64,000 nucleotides of DNA from Iris pallida (taxonomy: Eukaryota; Streptophyta; Magnoliopsida; Asparagales; Iridaceae), in the NCBI GenBank assembly GCA_029216955.1, contig JANAVB010016199.1, forward strand, positions 16,571,441 to 16,635,440, written 5' to 3'. This document shows positions 1-12,630 of this stretch, in pieces. Under the pieces are notes generated by a model. The model did no database searches, had not been told where the DNA came from, and worked only from the letters and a program-made list of their open reading frames with translations. Numbering within the stretch: the first letter of the stretch is position 1; the number at the start of each line of letters is the position of its first letter. The position numbers were made by a program, and so were the translations under genes.

Positions 1-1
1 T

Positions 2-709
2 GCAAAATTCTTTAACCCTTATTTCTACGAGCTTCATCATATCGTCTTCTCCACGATCTTGCCCAAAGCGGGATCAACTGATGAAGTTTCGTATTTTGAG
101 ATGTTTGCTTTGTATCACCTTCGCTTCCATGTCCCGTTCAACCTTCCTCACACTATGATGGACTGGATGATTAATGCAAGGAAGAGGCCTCGATCATTGG
201 TCTATGCTCTCTATTTGTCGATGGTCTTTCGTGCATTTCATGTTCCTCTCGATGAGTCCCAGTTCCTTCCAGCCCCTGCCTTTCTGTCTAAGGCAAGGAG
301 GCTTCAGGTAGCTGTCGGGTCTTCTGCTGAGTCCGAGCATTCCGGTTATGATGCTCAGGCTGATGCACCTGCTCTTGGGCAACTCGTGCCCGCACCTTCT
401 GCTACTCTCGAGTCTACCCAGACCATGCTTTGCGATTATTTCATATTGGAGGACGATCGCTGGACCCAGCTCGACTATCGTACCACCTTGCAGATGAGTG
501 CTATCAGTAACTCATTGCGTGACATCCGGTACACCATGTCTCGGCATCCCTCTATGCCCCTTCCTATGGAGCGGGATCCATCTCGCGACGGGTACCGTAT
601 CGACGACCCTTGGGTCATACGATATTTGGACCCAGATACAGCTTTTGTGGATCCTCATCGTTCGAATACTGATCCTACTGACGCCTCTGGACCATCTCGC
701 GCTCCATGA
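2..709 (+). CDS. Envelope-like ORF of a SIRE/Maximus Copia element (5' end off window)
   Basis: The frame is open from base 2 to a TGA at 707-709, and nothing marks a true start, so the N-terminus lies left of the window. The visible 235 residues begin with an FNPYFYELHHIVF-like segment, followed by a helical stretch ending in a LYLSMVFRAFHVPL-like motif. A low-complexity Ala/Pro/Ser tail follows. This pattern matches the plant envelope-like proteins coded downstream of pol in SIRE/Maximus retrotransposons (related to the plant transposon protein domain family). The position fits: about 460 bp downstream come the polypurine tract and the 3' LTR. I see no signal peptide or membrane segment, so a real envelope role is doubtful. 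Family assignment is by motif memory. Confidence 0.55.
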   Translation, partial: AKFFNPYFYELHHIVFSTILPKAGSTDEVSYFEMFALYHLRFHVPFNLPHTMMDWMINARKRPRSLVYALYLSMVFRAFHVPLDESQFLPAPAFLSKARRLQVAVGSSAESEHSGYDAQADAPALGQLVPAPSATLESTQTMLCDYFILEDDRWTQLDYRTTLQMSAISNSLRDIRYTMSRHPSMPLPMERDPSRDGYRIDDPWVIRYLDPDTAFVDPHRSNTDPTDASGPSRAP

Positions 710-1178
710 TGGATGTAGTTCCGTACCTGCTGCTGCTGATGAAGATCTTAGTTTTTTATGCATTATGGACTTATGATTATGTAGTTTGATTTTCTTGTAT
801 GAGTACACTTTATGTTTCTGTGGATCTTTTGCTTTTATTATATTATTGTGTGCTTGCCAGTTAATCGTTTATACAGTTTTCTGCCTGTCTATATTTTCAT
901 ATTTGCTATGCATAATTGTGTGATATTCATATTTGCTAAATGCCAAAAGGGGACATCTATTTGATATTCATATATTTCTATCATATTGTGTGATATCTAT
1001 GTTTTGGAAGAGATTATGTATATTAGGATACGGAACATTGGCTTACAGAGAAGCTATGTTTATGGGGGAGCTATTATTACGGGGGAGCTACTGCTTCTAT
1101 GCATGACTACTACTTGTGTCCATGTATGAACATTGAATATACAAATATTATTTTGTCAATTATCAATATGGGGGAGAT
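710..1178 (+). other. 3' untranslated region with repeated polypurine tracts
   Basis: There is no coding frame here. The stretch is AT-rich and contains several G-run tracts of the form ATGGGGGAG (about 1060-1090 and 1168-1178). The last directly precedes the TGTTGAC that opens the LTR, as expected for the primer of plus-strand DNA synthesis. Several polypurine-like tracts upstream of the 3' LTR are common in SIRE-type Copia elements. Confidence 0.6.
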
Positions 1179-2095
1179 TGTTGACCCAAATCACAGTCAA
1201 TCAAATATTGATAAAATTGACAATATGATGCTTGTCATAATTCAATATGACACATCATGACAGAACTCAGTGCTAGACGGACGTCGGCTCTCTCCTGCGG
1301 CAAACTCAGTTTTAGAGTCTGTATTATTTTACATTTATTGAGTCTAGCTAAATGTAAACTGAGTAGCACTGGGTATTCTGGGCCTATACCTTATCCCCAA
1401 ACAAAACCAAGAGCTCCACCAAACCAAACTAGCCCACAAAAGCCTATTTGAACAATTCTGTCCTATGGAGACAGAGTTCGGGCCGAACTCTGTCTCCTAA
1501 ATTACAGGACCCTAATTTTTAGGCTTTGCTGTATGCTAGTTGTCCAACGGCCAAAAAATTGAATTCTTGACACAGAATTCTGGCCAAATTCTGCCTATCC
1601 CAACTAGTATAAATAGGCTTTGAATTCTCTTTTTTTAATCATCCAATTATCTTCTCTTCTCTTCTCTAGAAGCCTCATACAAGCCTTAACCTTCTCATAT
1701 ACTAGCCATAAGCTTCCTAAGCCTCAAAGTGCTCAGTGCTATTCAGTTAGGAGTTTGTGCAAGAGTCAAGAAAGTCGCTTGGAAAATTTCAGGCATCGCC
1801 ACAGCGATCTTTGTAAGAAGTTGACGTGCTCTTCTGAAGAAAAGGTACGGGGTGTAACTACTATTTCACAAATAGTGGATTTAATCCTGAGCTAGAGTTC
1901 TCAGGCCTGGACTAGTCCTCCATGAGGGAAACCCGTTTAAAAACGACTGTGTTTGCGTATGCTCTCTTGATCTTTCTATTTTCGCATTTACTACTATGAT
2001 TATTTACTGTTGGTGAAAAGAGTTTAATTTTTATTTGGCTATTATTGTTATAAACTCTATTCACCCCCCCTCTAGAGTTGCCTACCTGTTCTTCA
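1179..2095 (+). mobile_element. 3' LTR of the SIRE-type Copia element
   Basis: The LTR opens with TGTTGAC just after a polypurine tract and appears to end in CTTCA, just before a (TA)n microsatellite. A TATAAATA box lies at 1608-1615. Near the end is the C-run CACCCCCCCTCTAG that is characteristic of SIRE/Maximus LTR ends. The length is about 917 bp. The 5' LTR is outside the window, so LTR identity and the target duplication cannot be checked. The right boundary is inferred from the CA dinucleotide and the abrupt change to TA repeats. Confidence 0.6.
1608..1615 (+). promoter_or_regulatory. TATA box in SIRE LTR
   Basis: TATAAATA, about 430 bp into the LTR, followed by a pyrimidine-rich stretch at about 1625-1670. 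This is a plausible U3/R promoter of the retrotransposon. Confidence 0.45.
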
Positions 2096-2124
2096 ATATA
2101 TATATATATACATGGTCATCTTTG

Positions 2125-2175
<51 letters not shown>

Positions 2176-2190
2176 GGTCATCTTTGAACG
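2096..2190. repeat. (TA)n microsatellite with a duplicated 16-bp word
   Basis: TA repeats occur at about 2096-2110 and 2127-2171. The word CATGGTCATCTTTGAA stands after each run (2111-2126 and 2173-2188), so a unit of (TA)n plus this word has been duplicated. The SIRE LTR ends directly against the first TA run. Confidence 0.8.
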
Positions 2191-2214
2191 CACTGCATGA
2201 CGACATAGGTTTTT

Positions 2215-2570
2215 GGTTTGTTTCGGGTCAATTTTAGCTTGTTTGGTACAACCGGATCTCCTAAAAGTCAAAGAGTCTTTATAATAATAATTTAAATAAT
2301 TTATAGGGATTTAAGTCATAACTTTGACTTGTTTTCCTAGATAGAACACAACTATGGCTAGGCCTTCCTATCATAGCTAATAAACTAGTCAAAACATACG
2401 ACTACACTATTCGTGCCATAATTTCTAGTCGACATGCATCTCAAAACTTAACTATGACTAAGGCCTTATATATTAATAAATATTTATTTTAAAATATATA
2501 AAAATCAAAAAATTACTATTTAAGTCAAATAAAAAATATTGTAAAATTTTTTGGGGTTTACATTCTATCC
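2215..2570 (+). repeat. Dispersed repeat family R1, copy A
   Basis: This is an AT-rich stretch with matches to 18185-18590 (same orientation) and 47565-47940 (opposite orientation). Shared landmarks, in order, are a CCGGATCTCCTAAAAG-type block, a TTTAAGTCATAAC-type block, TATGGCTA/GGCTATG words, a segment resembling ACATACGACTACACTA, and a terminal GGGGTTTACA. The terminal word read in reverse is TGTAAACCCC, which suggests these are fragments of one LTR family. No coding frame. Confidence 0.55.
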
Positions 2571-4499
2571 GCCTTAAAAGAATTTTGTCCTCAAAATTAA
2601 AATAATAATGAAAGGTGGCACTCCAAGCTAACTAGTAAGTCTAGCAATAAATATTACTCCTTTAATATTCTACTCTACTCTATGACCTGCAACCGATCAG
2701 TTAGTAAACTAATATTATCCTGGCAACCCATATTGCTACCTTTATCTATGAAAGTATTACCTGCTTCTTCCTCACGTAGAAACATTCGTACTCAACTTTT
2801 TTTTTTCAACAAAATCTCGTAAAATTTGCCAATATTCCTAACAACCAAAAATAAAGTTATCTATAAGGGCGTCTAAACTCCTTCGCTCACTCTACCCCCA
2901 TTTACAACAAGATTTTGAAAAACTTACTCTTTTTTTCTACTTGCTATCCTCACTAGGTTTCAATACCAATATATACATATGGCTTATGGCATCCTTAATA
3001 ACCCTCATATCTATCAAAGCAATCAAATATTTAATAAGCAAACTAATCTAAATTAGTCTAAGGAATACATATAAATTAAATAAAGCGCATGAGCATTCAT
3101 CACTCCGAAATAGGAAGGGACGAGAAGTAATGACACAAAAGCAAAAGAAGATATTTGAGTGCAAAGTACAAAGTTCAAGAACGATAGAGAAATTCAAAAA
3201 AAATTGTTAAGACGGTTGTGGATTGAGAATCCTATTAGGTTTCATCCTAACGAAAGGCTCGTTCGGTACAGTAACGTAACCGAGACGATATGCTATGACC
3301 TGTATGGGCCACTACAAAACTGGCATGTCCCAGTCCCAAAAGTTACGAGACTAACACGTGGCATGGACAACTGGTACATACTCAAGGTGAGTCCAATCTA
3401 TGGAACCCTCAAGTAATTCACGTAAGCTATCTAATACAGAGTCTAAAATGGCAAATTAACTATATCTCAATCCACAAATAATAATCTCAAGTGAAAACCA
3501 ATGCATTAATGTTGATCAAACAATAATACACTGATGCCACTTGAATATAAATACAATGATAGACAATTTGTAATAAAGTTGGTCAGACCTTAAGATAATC
3601 ATCTGAACAAGCTCATAACAAAAATAAAGCTTTTAAGACTAGGCTATAGAGCTAATGATGTCATCATAAAATATAAAAGATAAAAGAACGATAAAGTATC
3701 AATAGCGGTACCTAAATCCCGGAGATGCAATTGTCCACCATTCGAACCTTCTTATTCTAGCAGTCTCAGTAATTACCTGGAGAGATCACCAGGTCCTTAG
3801 GGGATTAGCAAGATACATAATAACATGCCTACTATGATAGTAAATAATATATGTAAAGGAAATGACAGTTATATGGTACTCTACTTCTAAGTAATCTATA
3901 TGACAACGCAACATTAAGGACAATGTTCAACACTTGGGCTAACTAATACAGGTGCCATCACAACCGTAGCTCATCCGAAACTAACGGCTAAAAGAATAGT
4001 TACAATTGCATCTCCTTCGAGAATAACGATCAACAGAATATCACAACCGTAGCAAGAACTAACGACCAACAGAATCATCAACACAACCGAAGCTCATCCG
4101 AACTATCGGCCAATAAAATACTATCTTATAGTCCGCGTGCCTAATGACTGTCCTTTTATCTCAGTAACTATACAAGTTTCCAGCCAGGTCAACTCAAGTC
4201 ATGTCAATCAGTCAATCGAGGACAAGTCAATCAATCTAGGCTAGACCAACTTAATGGAATAGAGTCAAAGGACTAGCAATACTGACACAATATTCACAAG
4301 TAATAAATAATGACACATGAAGAACAAGTAAGGTACATGCATGTAAAATAAGAGAATAACAATGACATGAACATAAGCAACATGTAATCAAGTATGACTG
4401 TAAGGAAACAACAATAAAGAAAAATGAAAATACTGTACAGTAGGCAAGGTATACTTGCCTGGTGGTAGTATGTAGACTCGACTACATCCAATAAATGAC
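2571..4499. other. Unassigned AT-rich stretch
   Basis: No gene is supported here. An 86-codon open frame at 3159-3416 has no recognised motif. Three imperfect direct copies of a unit starting CACAACCG (3959, 4042, 4082), with AACGACCAACAGAAT-like words, form a short degenerate tandem repeat. The remainder has no visible structure. Confidence 0.5.
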
Positions 4500-5230
4500 T
4501 CGTCAAATCAATGAGCCACAAAAGCTGAACTTTTGCAAACGTCTTTGGATGCTGAAATAGACATCACCAACATTTTCGAAAAAAAATGTCTAAGATTGAC
4601 TACCATAAGTCCAATTCTGGACACAGGAGCGAAACTATAATTTCGGATCAAAACGGTGTTTGTCGTTGGACCTGTTTTGTATCGAAGAGCATGTCATAAG
4701 ATGTGGTCTCTTAAATCAATAAATTATATACCTATGAGTCCAATTTTTAATACAAACTCGAAGATATGTCCAATTTTAGATTTCGATGAGCTGTGCACAA
4801 AATCGTCTGTTGAGTCAGACCGTGGGCCTGCCAAAACGGCGATCTGGTCAACCATCTCAGAATCGGACAAAACTTGGCTCATAGGAACAAAGAAGCGATA
4901 CAACTCCAATGGTGCAAGTTTTGTCGTGATGTGACAAACGTGCACAAAGTAATTAAAATTTTGTAAAGTGGTCGATACAGTGTTCTTCGATCGATACGTC
5001 TCGAATTCGTCATGCACACGCAACCAATTCGAGTTCTATCAAAGCCCATACTTCCGCAACATCTGTACATACGCATCTTTTGATGCCCTCGGGAACCGAT
5101 AAAGTCGTCCGGTTTGTCGTGACGGACCCCATATCGATGATTTTTGGTGTTTTTGAAGGCTATAAAACTGCTTTTATTCATGATTTCAAAACAGAATAAC
5201 ATGACTAATAAATCAAAAGATTTAAAACTA
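4500..5230 (-). repeat. Dispersed repeat family R2, copy A
   Basis: The reverse complement matches about 50870-51720 in order over several hundred bases. Shared landmarks are CCCGATAAACCGGATGACCTGG-like, GGTGCGTACATACTTCGTG-like and GAATTCGA words, then an AACTTG(TG/CA)CCATTGGA-like word, GACAnACACCGTTTTGA and a final word near TTGGTGAT. The two copies are clearly diverged, with many substitutions and small gaps. Several short open frames inside are chance. It is probably LTR or untranslated sequence of one retrotransposon family; the lineage is unknown. Confidence 0.6.
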
Positions 5231-6088
5231 TTTAATTAAAATTACGAATGGTTATGTTTTCTATCCATTAAAAAAAAACAAAATCTGAAATTGATTTGTA
5301 GGATTGAAAGAAAATTATCTTCCAAATAGAGGCATTGGAACTCATTCACTGTTCTGCCTTTTTTCCAAAGTTGTTATTTTTTCCCTTCCGATTTTGATTC
5401 AAATTCTTGCCAAAACAAGATCAATCCATCCCAAAATAATTAGTAGAGTTAAAGATGGTTAGGTTGTGAATCTATAGAGGGAACTGGATCGAGAATCCAT
5501 AGGAAAAGAATAGAGGAAATCATCTGCGAAATCGGTTTGATGGTGACTGTTGTTGTTTGTTGCAGTCGCGGTGCTGCTGCTGTGCACGTCGGCTGGCGAC
5601 TGCGATGGCGATGCTCCGACATGCAGGTGGCAGAGGAGGTCGCACGCAGTCGGGGGTGTTCACTATATACCCACAGATTTTTAATCTGATTTGTGATGGA
5701 ATTTTTTAATATGTTGATTGGGATTTCAGGTTTAAATTGATGAGAATCTAATCAAGAATCCATAGAAAAAATTTGGATGAATTTGAATGAGATTGATATG
5801 GTTTGAAAATTTAAACCCAAGGTTTTTTTTTTTCCTTCATACGAGCAGGGCTCGGGTTTGACTCTGTTGGGAAGATGAATAGTCACATTGTTTTTTTACT
5901 TCTTTATATATAAACCTATTATATATGTATACCTAGATATGCATATTTTACATATACATATACATATAATATGATATATGTACATACACATTAGATAAAT
6001 ACAAGTAGTATTTACAAAATTTTCTAAAAATATAATCACATGGTTGTACCTCATATTTATTGATTCTATTTATAAATAAAACTCTACT

Positions 6089-6090
<2 letters not shown>
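5231..6090. other. Unassigned stretch
   Basis: No gene is supported. A GC-rich island of about 120 bp (about 5550-5665) contains CTGCTGCTG-type triplets, flanked by AT-rich sequence. No element ends were recognised. Confidence 0.4.
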
Positions 6091-6474
<384 letters not shown>

Positions 6475-6478
<4 letters not shown>

Positions 6479-9400
6479 CCAAAATTCCCCACAAGAAACT
6501 CAAGTCCATCCAGTTGCAGTTAGTCTTGTCCTCCGCCATCGTTGGCTGCCACGATATATGGATCCTCTTCGCGATCGACGTAAATCTCGACATTATCCAT
6601 GACTCGCGGCAGTCGCTCACATGTTGGATTGAACACCCAATGCTCTATTCACGATCTCTCTTGTCTGCCGTCCACGGCAGCTGCGACATCAACGATCGCA
6701 AACAGCTTTTGGGTTCCTTGATTGACATCCACCTCAACCACAGCAACTTTCCTTGGCTTTATATAGGTGACTTCAACGCAGTTACTTGTAGGGAGGAGAA
6801 GTCGGGAGGTCGACCTCCCCCCACATCGGCCATTAACGACTTTGCCAACTTTATTTTTAACGCCCACCTGTCTCCCCTTCAGTTCTCCGACAACACATTC
6901 ACGTGGTGTAACATGCAGGAAGGTGCCCAGAGGCAATATTCCTGCCTCGATCGTGCCCTTATTAATGCGTAGTGGTCAGATATGGAGATCACCTCCAGTC
7001 TTTCGTACCTTAATGTGACCGAATCGGACTACTCCTTCTTCTTATTGAAGTCAGTAGAAATTTGAACCAGATCAAGAAAAGTTTTCGTTTCCTCGACCTC
7101 TAGTGTCATCATCCCCAGTTTAGGAATACCGTAGAAGCCGACTGGAGTGGCCTCGAAGCCCTCGATCCTCTTGTTCGTGTGGCAGCCATACTTAAAGCCA
7201 TAAGGAAAGCTCTCACTCCTTGGTGTAAGGAAGCCTTTGGCGACGTCTTCCAAGCTGTATGCACTGCTGAAGACGATGTCACCCGCAAAGAGATCATGTT
7301 CGCTTGCAATAGATCTCCAGCGGCCCGGGCCTCCCTTAACCTCACCAGAGCGCTGCTGAAGTTCCGACTTAATGTCGAAGCAGAATTCTGGAAACAAAAA
7401 GCCAGGCTGACCTGGGATATTGAAGGCGACAAGAACACTAGATACTTCCACTCATATGTCAAGGGACGCAAACAACAACTCAACCTCCACCAGATCACTG
7501 ATGAGAGCGGCCGCATCATAAAAAACCAACAAAATATTCAGTCGACCGTGACGACTTTTTACTCTCAGCTGTTCCCCAAAGAAGCCGTCCTCAAGGACGA
7601 GGAATTTCTTGCGGCGATCCCTTGCGTGATTGAAGAAAGAGATAACACAAAGTTGCAGCTCCTGTCCACCGAACTTGAAGTCAAAGAAGCCGTGTGGGCA
7701 TTGAACGAGCTTAGTACCCCTGGGCCGGACGGTTTCACAAGGGTATTCTTTAGATCTTGCTGGGACATCATTAAGTCGGATATCTACGAGGTGGTGACTG
7801 CCTTCTTCCAAGGAGCCAGGTACCCCCAAATCGATATCCAGCGCCAACCTGATCCTGATCCCCAAGAAGGATAACCCGGAGACCTTCAAAGAATTCTACC
7901 CTCTGAGCTTGTGCACCTTCATTAAAAAAATTATTTCGAAGATTATTGCCAACCGCATGACCGGGCTCCTCCCCAAGATCATATCTAAAGAACAAAGCAG
8001 TTTTGTCCGTGGTCGTAGTATCTTAGATGACATCCTATTAGCCCAGGAGATGATCACCTACATGAAATTCCCATCTAGGGGAGGGAACATTTCTATCAAG
8101 CTGGACATAGAGCAGGCGTATGACAGGCTAGGCTAGCAATTCATGATCTGGGTGTTCAAGGCCTTCGGGTTTTTGGAGATTTGGATTGACGTCATGTGGA
8201 GATCAATCAGTAACTTGTGGTTCTCCACCGTTGTGAATGGTCAAGCAGAAAGATTTTTCAAATCTAGTCGGAGAGTCAGACAAGGAGACCCTTTATCTTC
8301 AACCATCTTCACTATAGCCGCTGAAGCGCTGAGTAGAAATCTATACAAAATGGTTGGTTCTCCTCGTTTCTAGCACTTTTATACCTCTAGCGGCTGCCCA
8401 ATCATCACCTACCTGGCCTACTCCGATGACATGTCATCTTCTCTTTCGGTGACGTCGGGTCCGTTGAGGTGGTTAACAACATGCTGCAGAGATACACCAA
8501 ATACTCTGGTCAACGTGTCAACCCCAACAATAGTGTTATTTATGCCTAGCACTCTACAAATAGAGCCCACTCTACTTTTCTCACGGATATTACTATATTT
8601 TCAGTAGCATACCCCCTACTTAGGGTGCCCGTTAGTGTACGCCAGATCCAATGTGGGTATTTCCGAAGGGCTGGCAGGAAAATCAGAAAAAAGATCGAGC
8701 GATGGCACAACGCGATATTATCGCCTGGCGAAAAGATAATTCTGATCCAGCACGTGCTCTCTTCCATCTCGATTTACACCCTGGCCGCTTGCTCCCCTCC
8801 TAAGAAGGTTCTCACCTCCATAGAAAATCTATTCGCTAACTTCTTCTGGGGCACTACGACGATAAAGATAAGCATCATTGGGCCAGTTGGGACACTATGG
8901 CCAGACCACCGATCGAGGTTGGCCTAGGATTTAGCAGGTTGGCCCATGTTGTCGATGCTTGCTCGATGAAGATGTGGTGGAAGCTTCGTGAGAGCCGATC
9001 TATCTGGGCTCAGTTCATAAAGGCCAGATACTTCAAGCACATTCACCCGACTGTCGCCTCCATTAACAGCAGATCCTCTGCTTCTTGGAGACGCATCCTG
9101 ATCGGCCAACATCTCGTCGAGCCTTTGATCTGACTCTAACTGGGTTCGGGCCATTCATCCCTATTTCATGAAAGATGGATAGGGGACGCCCTCCTTCCCT
9201 CTAATCCGAAAGCCCCCTCCAACATCTCTATTAGAGATTTGTGTACTAGTGCGGGGGTATGGAATCGGGAGAGGGTGCGGGCTTGGATAGGAAATGAGGC
9301 TGCTGAAGCTTTAACCTCTTCCGGCTTGGCAGTTGGGATGGACCCTGACACTTTGAGGTGGTCCATGACGGCCAACAGGATCTTTCTCACTAGCTTCTGC

Positions 9401-10052
9401 GAGAAGAGCGGTTCGTGGCACAGGAGCACCATCTCCCATTATCGGGCACTTCTGTCAGTCTTGCATTCCAAAAAATAGTCCTTTCTAATTTGGAAAGCAT
9501 TTTGCAGGAAGCTCTCCACTGACGACGCCCTCGCTACCATTGGCTTCAGTTTAGCATCAGCATGTCATTGATGCTCGGTGCACCAGCCTAAAATAGTTGA
9601 GCATATTCTTGCGTCTGGCGACATGGCTTCGCAGGTGTGGATCAATTTCTCCCAGTGTTGCCTATAGGACCAGGTTGTTGGAGGCTTCAACGATCTGCTA
9701 GCCACCTGGGGTAGTGCCTCGCACGGCCACCAGATCATTGCAGCCACCATATCACGTGGGCCATTTAGAAGAACCGCAATAAATTCAGATACGAGGGTCA
9801 CCAATACACCTCTAATCAACTGATCCGGGAGGTCGAAGACAGATTCACAAGTTCAGCAGTCACTGCAAGCATGCAGGAATGGATTCTGGATCTCCCTTAC
9901 TGCTGATCTAGTTTTTTTCCTAGGTTTTTGTTGTAGAGAGGGAGTGTGCCTCCCTTCTCTTTTTTCTTTTCAGGTCTTTTTTTGTTCTTGAGCTTACTTG
10001 TAAAGGAGCTTTATCATTTTGTGACTTTGATATGAATATATGATATGTGGGT

Positions 10053-10053
<1 letters not shown>
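6475..10053 (+). mobile_element. LINE (non-LTR retrotransposon), 5'-truncated and decayed
   Basis: The element lacks LTRs. It carries endonuclease, reverse transcriptase and a C-terminal zinc-binding region in the order of plant L1-type ORF2. It starts abruptly inside the endonuclease domain right after a (TA)n block, so ORF1 and the N-terminal endonuclease motifs are absent. It ends after a non-coding tail leading into another (TA)n tract at about 10054-10113. No target duplication can be defined because both ends sit in TA repeats. Confidence 0.75.
6514..9900 (+). pseudogene. LINE ORF2 remnant: endonuclease, reverse transcriptase, zf-RVT
   Basis: The endonuclease part (6514 to about 7070) shows a YIGDFNAV motif with the family's catalytic Asp and Asn, ending at a stop near 6970. 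The RT part starts about 7179 and shows STPGPDGFT near 7710, RQGDPLS near 8280 and, in another frame, AYSDDM at 8416-8433. The last replaces the usual YADD of plant LINEs, although both catalytic Asp remain. Later segments (8625-8927, 8897-9133, 9239-9478) carry the SPGEKIILI and LAACSPP-like thumb region and the C-terminal region. At least four frameshifts and several stops separate these pieces, so no functional protein is made. Confidence 0.75.

Positions 10054-10113
<60 letters not shown>
10054..10113. repeat. (TA)n microsatellite at the LINE 3' end
   Basis: About 30 TA units directly follow the LINE 3' tail. They may derive from the LINE tail or be the insertion target. Confidence 0.85.
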
Positions 10114-10114
<1 letters not shown>

Positions 10115-10191
10115 CAACCATTTAAAAAAATTACTCTCTAGACTAAAAGTAAAATACCAAAAAATATTCACATATATCTACATAGACGTCT

Positions 10192-12630
10192 TTGGAGTGC
10201 TTCATTGTAGGTACAGGGATCATAATCTTGTTCCTCAGGGATGAAGTCTGACGACTCTCCCAAGAACACATATCTATCAGGTTGTATCACAACGCTCCCA
10301 CTACGACAAGGCACTATCGGTTGTGGTGTAACATTTGTGACATGTTTGTGCAGTTATTTGTGGTTCATCCTCTTGTACCGTTGGTACTGAAGTAATTGGT
10401 GTCTCACCTCTCAGTTCTTCCAGAACAACTCTACTTGTGGGTTTATGGTTCATCACATAGTCTTCCTCTAAGAATCGAGCATTGGTGCTAACAATGACCT
10501 TCTGATTCTTAGGACTATAAAATAAACCTCCTTTCGTTCCTCTTGGACAGCCTACAAACAAGCGTACTTCTATACGAGATTCTAACTTATCTGCTTTCCC
10601 ATTCAGCACATGTGCTGGACTACCCCAAATACGAACATGTTTTAAACTAGGCTTGCGCCCAATCTACAGCTCTGTGGGAGTAAGAGGTACTGACTTAGAA
10701 GGAACCAAGTGCAAAATATAAGCTGCAGTCTCTAAGGTATATCCCCAAAACGAATCTGGTAAATTCGAACAACTCATCATTGATCTAACCATCTCCATAA
10801 GAGTTCTATTCCTTCTTTCGACTACCATTCTGCTGGGGCGTTCCACGTGCAGTCAATTGGGATGTAATCCCAGCCTCTGATAAATAATCCCTAAACTCTC
10901 CAAAGTGGTACTCGCCACCACGATCTGATCGTAATGTCTTGATACATTTTTCATGACGTTTCTCCGTTTCAGCCTTGTACTCTTTGAATTTCTCAAAGTA
11001 CTCAGACTTACGGCGCATCAAATAAATGTATCCATACCTTGAATAATCGTCAATAAATGTGACAAAATATTCAAAGCCACCTCTAGCTTGGATAGTCATG
11101 GGTCCACACAAATCAGAATGAACCAATTCCAACACATCTTTGGCCCTATACCCCTTTGCCGTAAAAGGCATTTTGATCATTTTACCTTCCAAGCAGGATT
11201 CACAGACTGGTAGTGCCTCCACTTCTAGTGAACTCAAAGGTCCATCTTCAACCAGTCTTTGAATCTTTCATAGGTTAATATGCCCCAATTGCAAGTGCCA
11301 AAGATATGTTTGGTTCATACAAGAAGGTTCTTTTCTCTTATTTAAGTTAGATGACATATTATTCATTTCCATAAGTTGCATTGTGGACGAAATATGATTA
11401 ATGACATAAAGATTATCAACCAATACACCAGAACAGATAAAATGTTTATTCTTTCTAATAACAATATTGTCATTAAAATAAACTGAATATCCATCCTTAA
11501 CTAACATAGAAACAGAAACTAAATTCCTTCTAAGTGAAGGTGCATAAAGACAATATCTCAATGTCAAAGACTTATTTCTACCAAAAGATAAAGTAACATC
11601 TCCTAATGCAACGACCGCTACTTTTTGTAGCATCATCCATGAACAAGCATATCTCTCCATCACTGAGCCGTCTGGTTTCCTAGAACCGCTGTAATGTATT
11701 GCAGACATGATTAGTGGCTCTTGTATCTACACACCAGGTGCCGGTAGATAACACCGCTAAACATGTTTCAACTACTAGTAAAAGAGATATACCTTCTTTG
11801 TTTCCTTGTTTGAGAAGTAGACAATCAGTCTTCCAATGTCCTGACCCTTTGCACTTGAAACATTTGTCTTTCGACTTTTTCAACGCGCCTTGAGGTCCCA
11901 TGCCCTTCTTTGCTGAGTTTGCCTATTTCTGAATGTTATTCTTCTTCTTACCGCCTTTTAGCTTAGAAGTAGAAGCCTTTTCAGAAACAAAAATATGACC
12001 ACTCTGCCTAAAAAGAGATTTTGCATCCTGTAGCTCTTTTGTAAGTTCTGTCAAACTATACAACCTTTTGTTCTTGTTGTAATTAAGGCAAAAATTATCA
12101 AAATTTTTAGGCAGAGTCCCGAAAATGATATCGACCTGGGATTCTCCATCGATTTCAGCTTCAAGGATCTCCATCTCATTCAGATGACCCATCATCTTGA
12201 GAACATGATCCCTTACTGGTGTACCCTCAGCCATTTTTGTATTCATCAAACACTTCATAGCAAACTGCCTAGCTGCTCTACTTTGATATCCGAAGAGTTC
12301 CTTGAGGTTATACATCATGTCATAAGCCGTGGCCATGGCCTGATGCTGATTGTGCAGTACATTTGACATAGATGCCAAAATGTAACACCGCGCCATCTTA
12401 TCTGCATTTTTCCACTTCTTATAAGCCTCTTTGACCTCTTCATCAGAGTTAGCATCAGGCTTAGGTGGGCATTCCTCAACAAGTACATATTTGTACTCCT
12501 CAGCAGTCAAGACAATGTCTAGATTACGTTTCTAGTCAATGTAATTAGGTCTAGTAAGTTTGTTTTCTTTAAGAATCACCAGAAGTGGACTAAACGAACC
12601 CAATTTTGAAATTCTGAGAATTACATAAAT
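10192..12630 (-). pseudogene. Copia gag-protease-integrase polyprotein, broken
   Basis: Gag (about 12630 to 11930) is of the UBN2 type, with LTAEEYKYVL and FGYQSRAARQFAMKCL segments. An in-frame TAG at 12534-12532 sits where the family has Trp in the NYIDWKRNLD region. A CCHC knuckle, CFKCKGSGHWKTDC, follows near 11850. Protease shows DTRATNHV (near 11721) in place of DTGATNHV; the catalytic-loop Gly codon GGA has become AGA. Integrase (about 11150-10700) has LVHSDLCGP, SDRGGEY and PQQNG motifs, with a frameshift near 10810. The last readable part, DRYVFLGESSD-like near 10230, is the integrase-RT linker. Several stops and shifts make it non-functional. Confidence 0.75.

Noticed and set aside
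3159..3416. 85-codon frame as a possible small gene
   Set aside because: No recognised motif, no promoter or poly(A) context, AT-rich surroundings full of repeat fragments.
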